Assembly (NCBI GenBank): GCA_005797785.1
Contig: SYKL01000055.1
Span: 1-41,724 of the forward strand
Direction: 5' to 3'
Source: Pseudomonadota bacterium
GTDB taxonomy: Bacteria; Myxococcota_A; UBA796; GCA-2862545
DNA length: 41,724 bases
The first letter of the stretch is position 1. Each line of letters begins with the position of its first letter. The position numbers and the translations under genes are program-made. The notes under the pieces were generated by a model that did not search any database, was not told the DNA's origin, and worked only from the letters and a program-made list of their open reading frames with translations. Positions 32,408 through 41,011 of this stretch are shown one piece after another.

Positions 32408-32415
32408 GAGCCGCT

Positions 32416-33171
32416 TTGAACCAAGACGATCCATACCGCGACCCCGTCCTGTACGATCTGGAGTACCAACAGCAGCTGGAAGACATTCCGCATTATGTCC
32501 AGTTGGCGCGCAGACTCCGCGGCCCCGTGCTGGAATTGGGCTGTGGAACTGGACGAATCACCATTCCAATTGCGCAGTCCGGCGTGGAAATTCACGGGCT
32601 GGATGCTTCCTCGGACATGCTCAACGGCCTCGAACAAAAGCTCCGTTTGGAGCCCGATGCGGTCCGTCTTCGCGTCCGCTATTCTTTAGGAAATTTCTGC
32701 CAACTGGACGGCGAACGCCAGTATCCGTTGGTTATCCTCCCGTTCAACGCCATCCATCACTGCGAGGGGGCTGCCGGCCGTCGCGAGTTGCTTCGAAGCG
32801 TCCGAAAGGTACTTCGACCCGGCGGTATTTTTGGCCTCGACTGCTACCTTCCAGATCTTCTGCTTTATTCGAGGGAAAAAGGAAAACGCTACGAACAGCG
32901 CACGTTCACTCACCCGGTGACCAAAGAACCCCTCGAAACCTGGGAGGAGGGCTACTGGGAACCCGAACGCCGGATCCACAATGTGATCTACGTGTACGAA
33001 GATCCTCGCGGACACCAAGAAAAGGTCCACCTACGGCTCAACATGTTCGACCAAACGGAATTCCGTACCCTCCTACACCAGGAGGGATTCCAATTCAGCT
33101 GGGAGGCCAGCGATTTCCGGGGAACACCCATGCGGCCCGACAGCCTGAAATGGGTGATGGAACTGACCTAG
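32416..33171 (+). CDS. Class I SAM-dependent methyltransferase
   Basis: This is a 251-residue cytoplasmic methyltransferase. Motif I is VLELGCGTGRITIPIA, the ribose-binding acidic residue lies in IHGLDASSDML, motif II is PLVILPFNAIHHC, and the post-motif LRPGGIFGLDCY completes the Rossmann core. The C-terminal half is acidic and beta-rich. The acceptor is not evident; small-molecule methyltransferases of this type are common. The start is TTG at 32416 with TAGGAG 5 bases upstream; a GTG 24 bases earlier inside the NHL gene is the alternative. One base separates its stop from that of the convergent lipoprotein. Confidence 0.87.
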   Translation: MNQDDPYRDPVLYDLEYQQQLEDIPHYVQLARRLRGPVLELGCGTGRITIPIAQSGVEIHGLDASSDMLNGLEQKLRLEPDAVRLRVRYSLGNFCQLDGERQYPLVILPFNAIHHCEGAAGRRELLRSVRKVLRPGGIFGLDCYLPDLLLYSREKGKRYEQRTFTHPVTKEPLETWEEGYWEPERRIHNVIYVYEDPRGHQEKVHLRLNMFDQTEFRTLLHQEGFQFSWEASDFRGTPMRPDSLKWVMELT

Positions 33172-33172
33172 C

Positions 33173-34354
33173 TCACTCGCAGAGGGCGGTCTCGTTCTCT
33201 TCCAGCTTGGTCGTCTCCAGATCATCGACCGTCCAATGGTCCTTCTTGATCTTCTTGATTTCGAAGGTACCCCGCACGACGACCCGCGATTGGGAATCCG
33301 TACCGTCGAACACCAAGTGAAACTCACCGGAAGCGGGGTTGCCAAGCACCAATTCCGACGCCGGCTCGTTAAAGCCAACCCAGTTGTAGTTGAGCTCACC
33401 CCACTTGTCCAAACCCGGCGCGGCATCGTCCGCCGGACGCCACAAATTCGTGTGCACCTTGGGTTCAACGTCGACGCCCACCGCCGCAAATTCTGAAACG
33501 ATCGTCGACTGAACATCGTTCACGTCTGCGATCAGGTCGTCATAGTCTTCTGGATCGCTGATGTAGAAAAGATCGCTTCTGCTGACTTCAATGTCGTTTT
33601 CTTCAAAGGAGGCATACGCCGACGGATTTCCGTAGCGAACCGAACGCGACGCAAAGGAATCATCGGCGAACTTCGCCGATGCAAAGCCCGCAAGCCATTC
33701 GGTAGGGAAGAACCACTGCACGTCGGTGCTGGCAGGGTTGAACTGGTACGCGCCTGCATTCAAATAATACAGGGTTTCAAACGTTGAAGGCGGCGCATCG
33801 GGATTGACGGGGTTTTCTGCATCCGCAGCTTCCTCCGCCGACCATTCCTGAACCCAATCACCATCAATGGGCTCCAAAGCGGCGTTGCCGTCGTCACCGA
33901 GCTGGCAGCTGCTCGGTTGAAAGTCGGGATCAACCACAAAAGCAAACCGAAAATCTTCGCCACCAGGGAGACGCTGGTGGAAGGTCACCTGAAGGTCGCC
34001 TTCGGACGTCATGATCGCTTCGCCGCGCCAGGGGTCCAGCGGAGAGGTGACCACCTCATAGCCGTCTGTTTTCAACCATTGTTCGTGTTCCGGGTCGAAA
34101 TCGCCGCAGATGTCGATCGGGTTCGCCAGCATGTCGTCGGCGTCGAGGCCCTCGCGGCAGTCCACCTGCCAATGCTCGCCTTCGTCCCACTTCCCTTCAC
34201 CATAATCCGCCACGTCCAATGACTGCTTACGAAGCGTCGCAGACGTATTGGTAGAAAGCAAAGCCGTGTACGAACCCTCGGTAACCTTGGCATTCTGGGG
34301 GTTGCACGCAACCAATCCCACCAGCAAAGACAGCGACGTAACCAATGGCTTCAT
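33173..34354 (-). CDS. Lipoprotein of unknown function
   Basis: This is a 393-residue exported lipoprotein with a signal peptide ending LLVGLVAC. It is acidic and rich in Trp, Tyr and Asp, with beta-strand character throughout and a helical stretch near EDYDDLIADVNDVQSTIVSEF. Scattered Cys residues (VDCREGLDADD, IDICGDFD, SSCQLGDD, ALCE) may form disulfides. No catalytic motif or known domain is recognised. The ATG at 34354 is preceded by CAGGAG and starts the signal peptide; the ORF track begins 54 bases earlier. The region 34355-34439 upstream shows no clear promoter. Confidence 0.75.
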   Translation of the reverse strand: MKPLVTSLSLLVGLVACNPQNAKVTEGSYTALLSTNTSATLRKQSLDVADYGEGKWDEGEHWQVDCREGLDADDMLANPIDICGDFDPEHEQWLKTDGYEVVTSPLDPWRGEAIMTSEGDLQVTFHQRLPGGEDFRFAFVVDPDFQPSSCQLGDDGNAALEPIDGDWVQEWSAEEAADAENPVNPDAPPSTFETLYYLNAGAYQFNPASTDVQWFFPTEWLAGFASAKFADDSFASRSVRYGNPSAYASFEENDIEVSRSDLFYISDPEDYDDLIADVNDVQSTIVSEFAAVGVDVEPKVHTNLWRPADDAAPGLDKWGELNYNWVGFNEPASELVLGNPASGEFHLVFDGTDSQSRVVVRGTFEIKKIKKDHWTVDDLETTKLEENETALCE

Positions 34355-34439
34355 AAACGGCTCCTGGGCGCACGGCCCCCACGGCGTCTCCATTACCCAT
34401 GCAGGCACCCTCGGTCAAGTGCTCGCCGTTCCACCGTTG

Positions 34440-36533
34440 TTAACCGCCTTCCGCCACAACTCCACGCAGCCCGTTCGCGCCGTCAGCCAACCAAAGCTCC
34501 GGAGCGGCGCCAGTTACCACCTGCACTGCCCCAGCCGCGCTTTCGCGAAAATGAAACCAATCTGGCGCCGACAACGAACCCTGGATCGCACGAAGAACAC
34601 CAACATTGGATCCAGCACGAACGATCAGATCGAGCTCGCCATTGCCATCCACATCGCCCACCGAAAGCTCGCCCGCCGGACCGACATCGCGTTCCTCCCC
34701 ATCGATCGTCACACGAGTACGGCCATTTTCTGCCACAGCCCAGCCCGAAGCCCAGGAAACGACATCGCAATCCGCGCCGTCGCAGGCCAACACAGTGCCC
34801 AGATCATCGCCGATGATCGCCACATCTCCGGCGCCCGCCGCTGCCTCTGAATCCGTCAATTGCGCTGCCGCATCATACCGACGTGCGGTGTCGCCATCCA
34901 ATACCACCCCTTGATCCTCGGCACAGTCCACTCGGGTGCCCGTCCCCACCGCCGGTCCGGCGATGGATCCACCGTCCAAATCGACCACAAACAGAGAGGT
35001 GTCCGTCAGGACCCAAGCCCGCTCGCCGCAAATGGCCATGTCTACCGCAGTCATGGGCGCCAACAAGTCCACATCCCATGCCACGGTCGGAGCGCTTCCG
35101 ACGGATTCCCATCCGCGCAAATGCAAATTGGTATCCTGAACAAACCCCACCAATTGTGCACCGTGTGCCGCAATCGGGCCGGTGACGGTCAACTCCGGTT
35201 GAATCCACGGGGTCGCCACCGCTACCCAATCCGGTCCACCAGCACCGGTCCAATTCATCCAATAATCGCCGGCAATCATCATATCGGCGAAATCATCGCC
35301 CGTCTGGTCCCACAGGCCCAACAAGCCCGCCTGCGGGAAATTTCCAGAAGCACCTTGGTGATACCCGTCGTCGCCGTAGTCCACCACCCCCAAATCGCCT
35401 TCCTGGTCCAGCGACCAAAACTCCCAAGCCCCATCGGAATTCACATCTGCAACCGTCACTCCCGCGTAGTCGATGTCGAAATCCACCAAGCCTGCGGAAC
35501 TCCAATCCAGATCAAAGATGGAGACTTCGGGAAACTCCTCCTCATCGGACACTTCTGTGACAAAGACAAGCTCATTTGCCCCATCTCCGTTCATGTCCCC
35601 CGGACTGGATACTGTGCTCACCGGAAGAACAAAATCCAGCGTCGGACCTACCTCCATAAAACCACTGTCGGACCAAACATACCGTGTCCACTGGTGCGTT
35701 TCGTTGATCACAGTGATCTGGGGCAAACCCATGCCCAACGAATCTCCGATGGCCATGGATTGAGGTTTAAACTCCATCTGGCGGGATTCCCAGAGCTCAA
35801 ATGCCCCCGAACCCAACCCACGCCAAACCTCCAACCGAGGATCTTCGTCGTCGGACCAGGCGATCGCCAGATCGATGATCCCATCGCCGTCCAAATCGTC
35901 GGCCCCAGCGCCGGAAACCGTCTTCCCTGCGAAACTCCAACTCGAAAGTCCAAAAGCACCGCCGTCCGCGGTGCCGCGAAACGCCACCACCGCGTCCTCA
36001 GTCCACACCAGGGCATCTCGCAGGCCGTCCCGCTCTAAAAACCCGGTCCAGACACCATGAATCTCGTCTCCCACCGGGGGCTCGTACACCGGAACGGGAG
36101 ACAAACCAGCTTTCCAGCCCCACAACCGATCGGATGCCCCCACGAGCCAAAAATCGGTCATCGGCTGTAGAAACTGATTTTCACCTTTGCTTTCCTCGGA
36201 GCGCTGAAGCGGTATGTCCCACGCTGGCAACACCACCACTTCGGCATCACCGACCTGGTGTACACCGAGATCTTCGAGTTCGATGCTTGACCATCCGGTA
36301 GAGTCGAAGTTCACCACCACCGGCTCGCCATCCACCTCAACGGTCAATTCCGCAGGTCCGCTTGCCACTCCCCACGAATTTACCGCCTGCAAGCGCACCG
36401 AGAGCGGCGCAGATCCGCGCTCCGGCACGGCGACCACGCGGGTACCCGCTTCAGGAAAGCTCTGGACAGACTGGGGGATTTCCGCGATCGGATCGGTACA
36501 ACCCAGCGCCGCGAACCACCAAAATGCGGGCAA
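34440..36533 (-). CDS. FG-GAP/VCBS-type beta-propeller lipoprotein
   Basis: This is a 697-residue lipoprotein. A short signal peptide ends in AALGC. FG-GAP/VCBS-like repeats with Ca-binding DxDxDG loops recur: GADDLDGDGIIDLAIAW, PGDMNGDGANELVFV, VADVNSDGAWEFWSL and VGDVDGNGELDLIVRA. They indicate an integrin-alpha-like propeller for calcium-dependent binding at the cell surface. An Ig-like strand set occupies about residues 30-105. The start is TTG at 36533, with GAGGAGGG just upstream and only 9 bases after the protease stop. It is thus the last gene of the membrane protein-protease-propeller unit and may be a substrate, anchor or partner of the protease; that is inference. Confidence 0.8.
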   Translation of the reverse strand: MPAFWWFAALGCTDPIAEIPQSVQSFPEAGTRVVAVPERGSAPLSVRLQAVNSWGVASGPAELTVEVDGEPVVVNFDSTGWSSIELEDLGVHQVGDAEVVVLPAWDIPLQRSEESKGENQFLQPMTDFWLVGASDRLWGWKAGLSPVPVYEPPVGDEIHGVWTGFLERDGLRDALVWTEDAVVAFRGTADGGAFGLSSWSFAGKTVSGAGADDLDGDGIIDLAIAWSDDEDPRLEVWRGLGSGAFELWESRQMEFKPQSMAIGDSLGMGLPQITVINETHQWTRYVWSDSGFMEVGPTLDFVLPVSTVSSPGDMNGDGANELVFVTEVSDEEEFPEVSIFDLDWSSAGLVDFDIDYAGVTVADVNSDGAWEFWSLDQEGDLGVVDYGDDGYHQGASGNFPQAGLLGLWDQTGDDFADMMIAGDYWMNWTGAGGPDWVAVATPWIQPELTVTGPIAAHGAQLVGFVQDTNLHLRGWESVGSAPTVAWDVDLLAPMTAVDMAICGERAWVLTDTSLFVVDLDGGSIAGPAVGTGTRVDCAEDQGVVLDGDTARRYDAAAQLTDSEAAAGAGDVAIIGDDLGTVLACDGADCDVVSWASGWAVAENGRTRVTIDGEERDVGPAGELSVGDVDGNGELDLIVRAGSNVGVLRAIQGSLSAPDWFHFRESAAGAVQVVTGAAPELWLADGANGLRGVVAEGG

Positions 36534-36542
36534 TCGCCCTCC

Positions 36543-38027
36543 TCATGTCGGAGTATACCTGCGTCGAAACCAACCCAGTGGAAGCAAGAAAATAGGCAAC
36601 AACAACGGGCGTTCTCCGCATCCTCCCGGCCGGTCTTCGCGTGCGGCGAGGCGCGCCCGACCCGAACCCAGCGCTGGCGAAGGTTGCGAAAACACGGGAT
36701 TTCCGCCCACCGACCACGCCTGAAGCCTGGTAGCCGCCTGATACGGCCGTAGTGACGGGTTGTCCGACAAGATCAACGCCAAGGCCCCCACTACGGCGGG
36801 CGTCGCCGCGGAGGTGCCATAAAACGAAACCGCGCCATAAGCCTCTGTGGTCAGCCCATCCGGCCCGACGATATCGGGCTTGCTTCGACCGTCCGACGTC
36901 GGGCCCTGAGACGAAAATGACTCCGAATCATTCAAAAAATAGCCGTCCGCGCGCACAGCCCCTACCGAGAAAACCGCCGGATGTGAGCTAGGATCCGTCA
37001 AAGAGCCCTCCGGAATACTGTTTTCCAGATCGCCGGAAGTCGCCAGCAGATTCAGGTGCACCTGCGCCAAAGGCCCCCTTTCATGGGTCACTTCCACGCG
37101 GTACCAGCCGTCCTCGGGGACGGTACCGGTCAGCCGCTCCAGGGGCTCGCAATGGTCCCCACCGGTCGCCTGAATATCCCTACTTCTACCAATGATTTGA
37201 CCGGACGAATCCACCAGCCGCACATCCAAATCGGTGGTTCCGCAGGTCAGAAACTGATTCCAAGTGAGGTAAATCCCGCGAACCGATCCGGCGGAAAGTT
37301 CAACCCAAAGACCGTTATGTCCATCGAGGTCGAGCCGACCATCTCCATCCGCGTCGACCGCCGCTCCCGCCCAATGGCCACGGGCGTAGTTTCCGACCGA
37401 CGCGACCATCAACACATCTGCAGCTTCGAGGCGATCCATCAGCGCATTCAGCGATCCGGAGCCATCGTAAAACGAAGTATTAAAAAAAGACAGGGACATG
37501 CTGATCACGTCCACATCCTCCCGAATGGCCCAATCCACCGCATTTTCGAGTGCCGTCTCCCCATTGACACGCACCAGGTGGAGCTCGGCGTCGGGTGCAA
37601 TGTCGTGAACCACCTGCGCGCACCCATAGCCATGGACGCCCATTTCAAACGAGAACTCTGGCCGAAACGTGTCGATGGGCAGAGCGCACAAGGGATCAGA
37701 ATAACAATCGTGCGTCTGAACGTCGCCAAGGACCTCGGGATCCAGCTCCGCGCCAAACCACTCCAAATCGAACACGGCGACTTTCACGCCCGCGCCAAGG
37801 ACGCCGTCCTGATGCCACTCGTCGGCATTGAGTACTTCGATCGCTTCTTCCGCCGGCCAATGGTCGGGATGAGGTACCGACTCATAGCGCCACGGCCTCC
37901 CTTCGGGCGGGGCCAACAACACCGAACCCGTCGCAGATCGCGCTTGAGCGCCGGGAATGTTCGGATCGTCCACCCGAATGAGCTCAAATGGATGTACCGC
38001 CAACATTCCCGCAAACAACGGAATCAA
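36543..38027 (-). CDS. Subtilisin-like serine protease (S8) with C-terminal Cys/TM/Arg tail
   Basis: This is a 494-residue exported S8 peptidase. The Asp is in VKVAVFDLEWFG (about residue 85), the His in MGVHGYGCAQVV (about 129, replacing the usual HGTHVAG), the oxyanion Asn in ASVGNYARG and the Ser in YGTSAATPA (about 404). A jelly-roll-like insert (LTCGTTDLDVRLVD ... GWYRVEV) lies between the Asn and Ser. The start is a TTG giving a weak hydrophobic N-terminus (IPLFAGMLAV), a marginal signal peptide. The end GGCGERP, a hydrophobic helix and FRRRYTPT resembles a short MYXO-CTERM tail. It overlaps the upstream membrane-protein gene as TTGA. No inhibitor propeptide is recognised. Confidence 0.87.
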   Translation of the reverse strand: MIPLFAGMLAVHPFELIRVDDPNIPGAQARSATGSVLLAPPEGRPWRYESVPHPDHWPAEEAIEVLNADEWHQDGVLGAGVKVAVFDLEWFGAELDPEVLGDVQTHDCYSDPLCALPIDTFRPEFSFEMGVHGYGCAQVVHDIAPDAELHLVRVNGETALENAVDWAIREDVDVISMSLSFFNTSFYDGSGSLNALMDRLEAADVLMVASVGNYARGHWAGAAVDADGDGRLDLDGHNGLWVELSAGSVRGIYLTWNQFLTCGTTDLDVRLVDSSGQIIGRSRDIQATGGDHCEPLERLTGTVPEDGWYRVEVTHERGPLAQVHLNLLATSGDLENSIPEGSLTDPSSHPAVFSVGAVRADGYFLNDSESFSSQGPTSDGRSKPDIVGPDGLTTEAYGAVSFYGTSAATPAVVGALALILSDNPSLRPYQAATRLQAWSVGGNPVFSQPSPALGSGRARLAAREDRPGGCGERPLLLPIFLLPLGWFRRRYTPT

Positions 38028-38590
38028 GACTCCACTCTCGCCCAGTCTGGTCCGTCGAGTGCGGCAAACCGTCCGGGACGAGCCTCCGTTTTAGGGACGC
38101 GAACGCTGGCTTTCCAAGAACGACCGCTTTCGTGCGCGTCCACTTCCACGACAAAATCCCCTTCACTCACCTTTCGTTCGTGATCCAAGGCCACAACCGT
38201 CCAGGGGCCTACCCGAGCACCGCGGTGGGACACGATGGGCAGCGCGATGGGATCGGCATTATGCGGTTGAAACCAGATCTTTTCTTCCACGCTTGAAACT
38301 GTGCGCCCCTCGCCCAAACACACCCGGAATCGATAAGCCGGGGCCCCGTCCAACTGCCCAACAATGCACGCAGAACCTACTTCCAACGGCAGTTCCCGCC
38401 AGCGAATACGCTCGCGCACCAACCAGCCCGTCACCAACGTAGCCACCACGGCCACCGCAAAAACCGCGATCCCCGCCCATCCTCCGATCCACACCCCAGC
38501 TACCCACGGTGCACCGATCGCGAGCGATGACCCCACCACAAACCAGCTGGTAGGAAGCTGCTTTATCCGCCGCAGCGCCAGCAGATCCAC
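38024..38590 (-). CDS. Two-helix membrane protein of unknown function
   Basis: This 188-residue protein has two closely spaced membrane helices (WFVVGSSLAIGAPWVAGVWIG and AGIAVFAVAVVATLVTGWLV) followed by a cytoplasmic or periplasmic beta-rich domain of about 120 residues. The pattern EERIRWRELPLEVG-type basic/acidic stretches and CIVGQLDG are visible, without a family I recognise. The GTG at 38590 was chosen because GGGGAGAACC precedes it. The longer ORF-track start would overlap the divergent SPFH gene completely up to its start. It is the first gene of the protease unit. Confidence 0.65.
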   Translation of the reverse strand: MDLLALRRIKQLPTSWFVVGSSLAIGAPWVAGVWIGGWAGIAVFAVAVVATLVTGWLVRERIRWRELPLEVGSACIVGQLDGAPAYRFRVCLGEGRTVSSVEEKIWFQPHNADPIALPIVSHRGARVGPWTVVALDHERKVSEGDFVVEVDAHESGRSWKASVRVPKTEARPGRFAALDGPDWARVES

Positions 38591-38679
38591 TTCCGGTTCT
38601 CCCCATGAATTATTGTACGTCCACCAATCGTATACGGTTGCGCATCCGTAGGCCTGCGGATGAGGAAGTTGGAGCGACA

Positions 38680-40005
38680 ATGGGTCTGTGGGACACGCTG
38701 AAAACGCACGCTGGTGCGCAGTTTTTGGACGACATTCAGTGGTTGGACGACACCAACAACACCATTGTTTACCGATTCCCGGTGTTCAATCAAGCGATCA
38801 CTGACAAGAGCAAGTTGATCGTGCGCGAAGGCCAGGCGGTGGTATTCATCTCCGAAGGCCAACTTTCGGACGTGTTTGGTCCTGGCACCTACACGCTGGA
38901 CACGCAAAATGCGCCAATTTCGGCATTCTTCAAAAGCATCGCCTACGGACTAAACTACCCCTACAAAGGCGACATCTACTTCATCTCCACCCGCCAATTC
39001 ACCGACAACAAGTGGGGCACCAGCAACCCGATCATGATGCGGGACGCGGAATTCGGACCCGTGCGCATTCGCGCGTTTGGTACTTTCACCTACCGCATCA
39101 CCGATCCCGCAAGTTTCATTCGGCAGATCGTTGGCACGGACGGTCTGTTCACCACGGATGAAATCAACGGCCAGCTGAAACGCAAGCTCGTTAGCACTCT
39201 TGCGGACTCCATCGGTCAAGCCAAGATCCCCGTTCTCGATCTCGCCTCCAACTACATGAGCCTTGGAGATCAGCTCAGAGACCGATTGAACCCTCTCTTT
39301 AAGGAGTCCTACGGCGTCACCCTCACCGACTTCACCATCGAGAACATCAGCCTTCCCGAAGAGGTCGAGAAAGCGCCCGACCAACGCACCAAGATGGGCG
39401 TGCTCGGAAATCTCGACGCTTACGCAAAACTCAATGCCGCCGAAGCGATTCAAACCGCCGCCGCAAACCCTGGTTTGGGAGGCACAGGGGTAGGAATGGG
39501 CGTCGGGATGGGACTCGGCCAGATGGTCGGGCAGACGCTCGCCGGTGGTCAGGGTGGAGGCCAATTTAATCCTCACGCGGGCATGCAGGGACCGCCCTCA
39601 CCAGCGCCACCGCCGCTTCCCGGGGCCGCCAAGTACCACTATTCGGGCCCCTCCGGACAAGCCGAGCTTTCCCCGGCAGAAATCGCGCAACGCATCGGTC
39701 AGGCGCGCGACGCTGACCACTTGGTCTGGCAGGCGGGCTGGGCCGCATGGAAACCGTGGAAGGAAGTACCCGAATTGTCGGCGCTTCTCCCGCCGCCCCC
39801 AGCACCAGTTGCGACGAAATTCCACTACGCCGGACCGGGCGGCGACGGCGAAAAAACGGCAACGGAAATTGCTTCGTTCGCAAAGAGCTTGCCGGGCGAC
39901 CATTTCGTTTGGAAGGCCGGTTGGGATGCGTGGAAGCCTGCGAAGGAGGTGCCGGAAATCGTCGCGCTGATCGGGCCGGTGCCGCCCCCGCTTCCACCAC
40001 GTTAG
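38680..40005 (+). CDS. SPFH-domain protein with two C-terminal GYF-like modules
   Basis: This 441-residue protein belongs to the SPFH/Band-7 branch of B. subtilis YdjI ('virion core protein-like'). The domain begins IVYRFPVFNQAITDKSKLIV and includes VREGQAVVFISEGQLSDVFGPGTYTLDT. It ends in the helical stretch RTKMGVLGNLDAYAKLNAAEAIQTAA. A Gly/Met-rich hinge and Pro linker lead to two similar GYF_2-type repeats (KYHYSGPSG...WQAGWAAWKPWKEVPEL and KFHYAGPGG...WKAGWDAWKPAKEVPEI), which bind Pro-rich partners in related proteins. In Bacillus YdjI works with a PspA homologue; the PspA here is 19 kb away. The ATG at 38680 has GTTGGAG upstream. A membrane-associated scaffold is likely. Confidence 0.85.
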   Translation: MGLWDTLKTHAGAQFLDDIQWLDDTNNTIVYRFPVFNQAITDKSKLIVREGQAVVFISEGQLSDVFGPGTYTLDTQNAPISAFFKSIAYGLNYPYKGDIYFISTRQFTDNKWGTSNPIMMRDAEFGPVRIRAFGTFTYRITDPASFIRQIVGTDGLFTTDEINGQLKRKLVSTLADSIGQAKIPVLDLASNYMSLGDQLRDRLNPLFKESYGVTLTDFTIENISLPEEVEKAPDQRTKMGVLGNLDAYAKLNAAEAIQTAAANPGLGGTGVGMGVGMGLGQMVGQTLAGGQGGGQFNPHAGMQGPPSPAPPPLPGAAKYHYSGPSGQAELSPAEIAQRIGQARDADHLVWQAGWAAWKPWKEVPELSALLPPPPAPVATKFHYAGPGGDGEKTATEIASFAKSLPGDHFVWKAGWDAWKPAKEVPEIVALIGPVPPPLPPR

Positions 40006-40074
40006 CCGGCATATCTTTGTGAAACTTAGGGGATCGGCGTTCGGTTGCCAGCGTTCGAACGACGGGTCAAGGAT

Positions 40075-40090
40075 CCAGAGGCGCCTCTGG
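40075..40090. repeat. Perfect 16-bp palindrome between the SPFH gene and ribB
   Basis: CCAGAGGCGCCTCTGG is a perfect palindrome in the 189-base gap 40006-40194. The rest of the gap holds a GC-rich hairpin-like stretch (tcccgcccgcggga) and no recognised riboswitch. It may be a protein-binding site or part of a Rho-independent-like structure without a T tract. Confidence 0.5.
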
Positions 40091-40194
40091 AAGCCTCCCG
40101 CCCGCGGGAAGGGTTGAACCCACCAATCCAAATTCCACATTCTACCTTCTTTCAGCCTGAGGTGCGGGCATCGGGCGCTATGAAAGGGGGTCCC

Positions 40195-40965
40195 ATGTCC
40201 GAATTTCAGCTTCCCGCTCGCCCGAGTGCCGAGCATCTAAGGAAGCAAGCCAAAGATCGTGTGCATGCCGCACGGAGCCAAGGGGCGGCTCTGCCGTTGC
40301 ATGAAGCCCAATGGGCGCTAGCGCGAGAGTATGGGTTCGCCAGTTGGAACCGGCTGATGTCTCACGTGCAGGGGGATGCTCCGTCCAACAACCTGAAACG
40401 GGCGGTTGAGGCGATTCAGCGTGGCGAAATTGTGATCTTGTTCGACGACGAAGGTCGAGAGAACGAGGGCGATTTCGTACTCGCCGCACAGTATGCCACT
40501 CCCGAAGCTATTAATTTCATGGTTCGCTACGGCCGAGGCACGCTCTGCCTGGCAATGGATGCAGAAACCATCGCACGGTTGGGACTCCAGTTGATGAAAG
40601 AGCGAACGGACTTGAATGAACCCTCGTTTTGCCTGTCGATCGACGCGGCAACGGGGATCACCACGGGCGTCTCGGCAACCGACCGAGCTCGCACCATACA
40701 GGCGGCCATCGCCGATCGCTCGGGGCCGCACTCCATTCGGACCCCGGGCCACATCTTCCCGCTGCGCGCTGAACCCGGCGGTCCAGCGGTCAGAGCGGGA
40801 CACACCGAGGGATCGGTGGAGCTAATGAAGCGGGCGGGGCTCAAACCCGGCGCGGTGATCATCGAAATCCTCAATGAGGATGGTTCAATGGCACGTTTAG
40901 CTGACCTGTCAACCGTCGCGAAAGCACACGGCTTGCCGCTGGTGCGAATGTCCGACCTCATGTAG
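40195..40965 (+). CDS. ribB: 3,4-dihydroxy-2-butanone-4-phosphate synthase with N-terminal helical extension
   Basis: This 256-residue enzyme makes the four-carbon unit of riboflavin from ribulose 5-phosphate. The metal-binding acidic loop FDDEGRENEGDF, GRGTLCLAM, ITTGVSATDRA, RTPGHIFPL and GHTEGSVELMKRAG cover the active site. RibB alone is about 200 residues. The first 60 or so residues (AEHLRKQAKDRVHAA ... REYGFASWNRL) resemble the small helical module often found ahead of ankyrin-repeat proteins, which is unusual here. No RibA domain follows. The ATG at 40195 has AAAGGGGG upstream. No FMN riboswitch is recognised in the leader. Confidence 0.88.
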   Translation: MSEFQLPARPSAEHLRKQAKDRVHAARSQGAALPLHEAQWALAREYGFASWNRLMSHVQGDAPSNNLKRAVEAIQRGEIVILFDDEGRENEGDFVLAAQYATPEAINFMVRYGRGTLCLAMDAETIARLGLQLMKERTDLNEPSFCLSIDAATGITTGVSATDRARTIQAAIADRSGPHSIRTPGHIFPLRAEPGGPAVRAGHTEGSVELMKRAGLKPGAVIIEILNEDGSMARLADLSTVAKAHGLPLVRMSDLM

Positions 40966-40977
40966 TCGTGGCCTGCG

Positions 40978-41011
40978 GCGTTAATTCGTAAAGTACTTTA
41001 CGAATTAACGC
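40978..41011. repeat. Perfect 34-bp AT-rich palindrome between convergent genes
   Basis: The left half GCGTTAATTCGTAAAGT is followed directly by its exact reverse complement, with no spacer. It sits 12 bases past the ribB stop and covers the last codons of the molybdenum-subunit gene, whose stop TAA is inside it. Its AT content contrasts with the surrounding DNA. A bidirectional terminator or protein-binding site are the two readings. Confidence 0.85.

Noticed and set aside
34860-36038. 392-residue plus-strand ORF opposite the FG-GAP lipoprotein gene
   Set aside because: It is an antisense shadow: its translation is low-complexity and lacks any domain, while the minus strand gives lipobox and DxDxDG repeats.
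40006-40194. FMN riboswitch ahead of ribB
   Set aside because: The conserved RFN segments (AGGGTGAAATTCCCGACCGG-type and its partners) are absent; only a palindrome and a GC hairpin are present.
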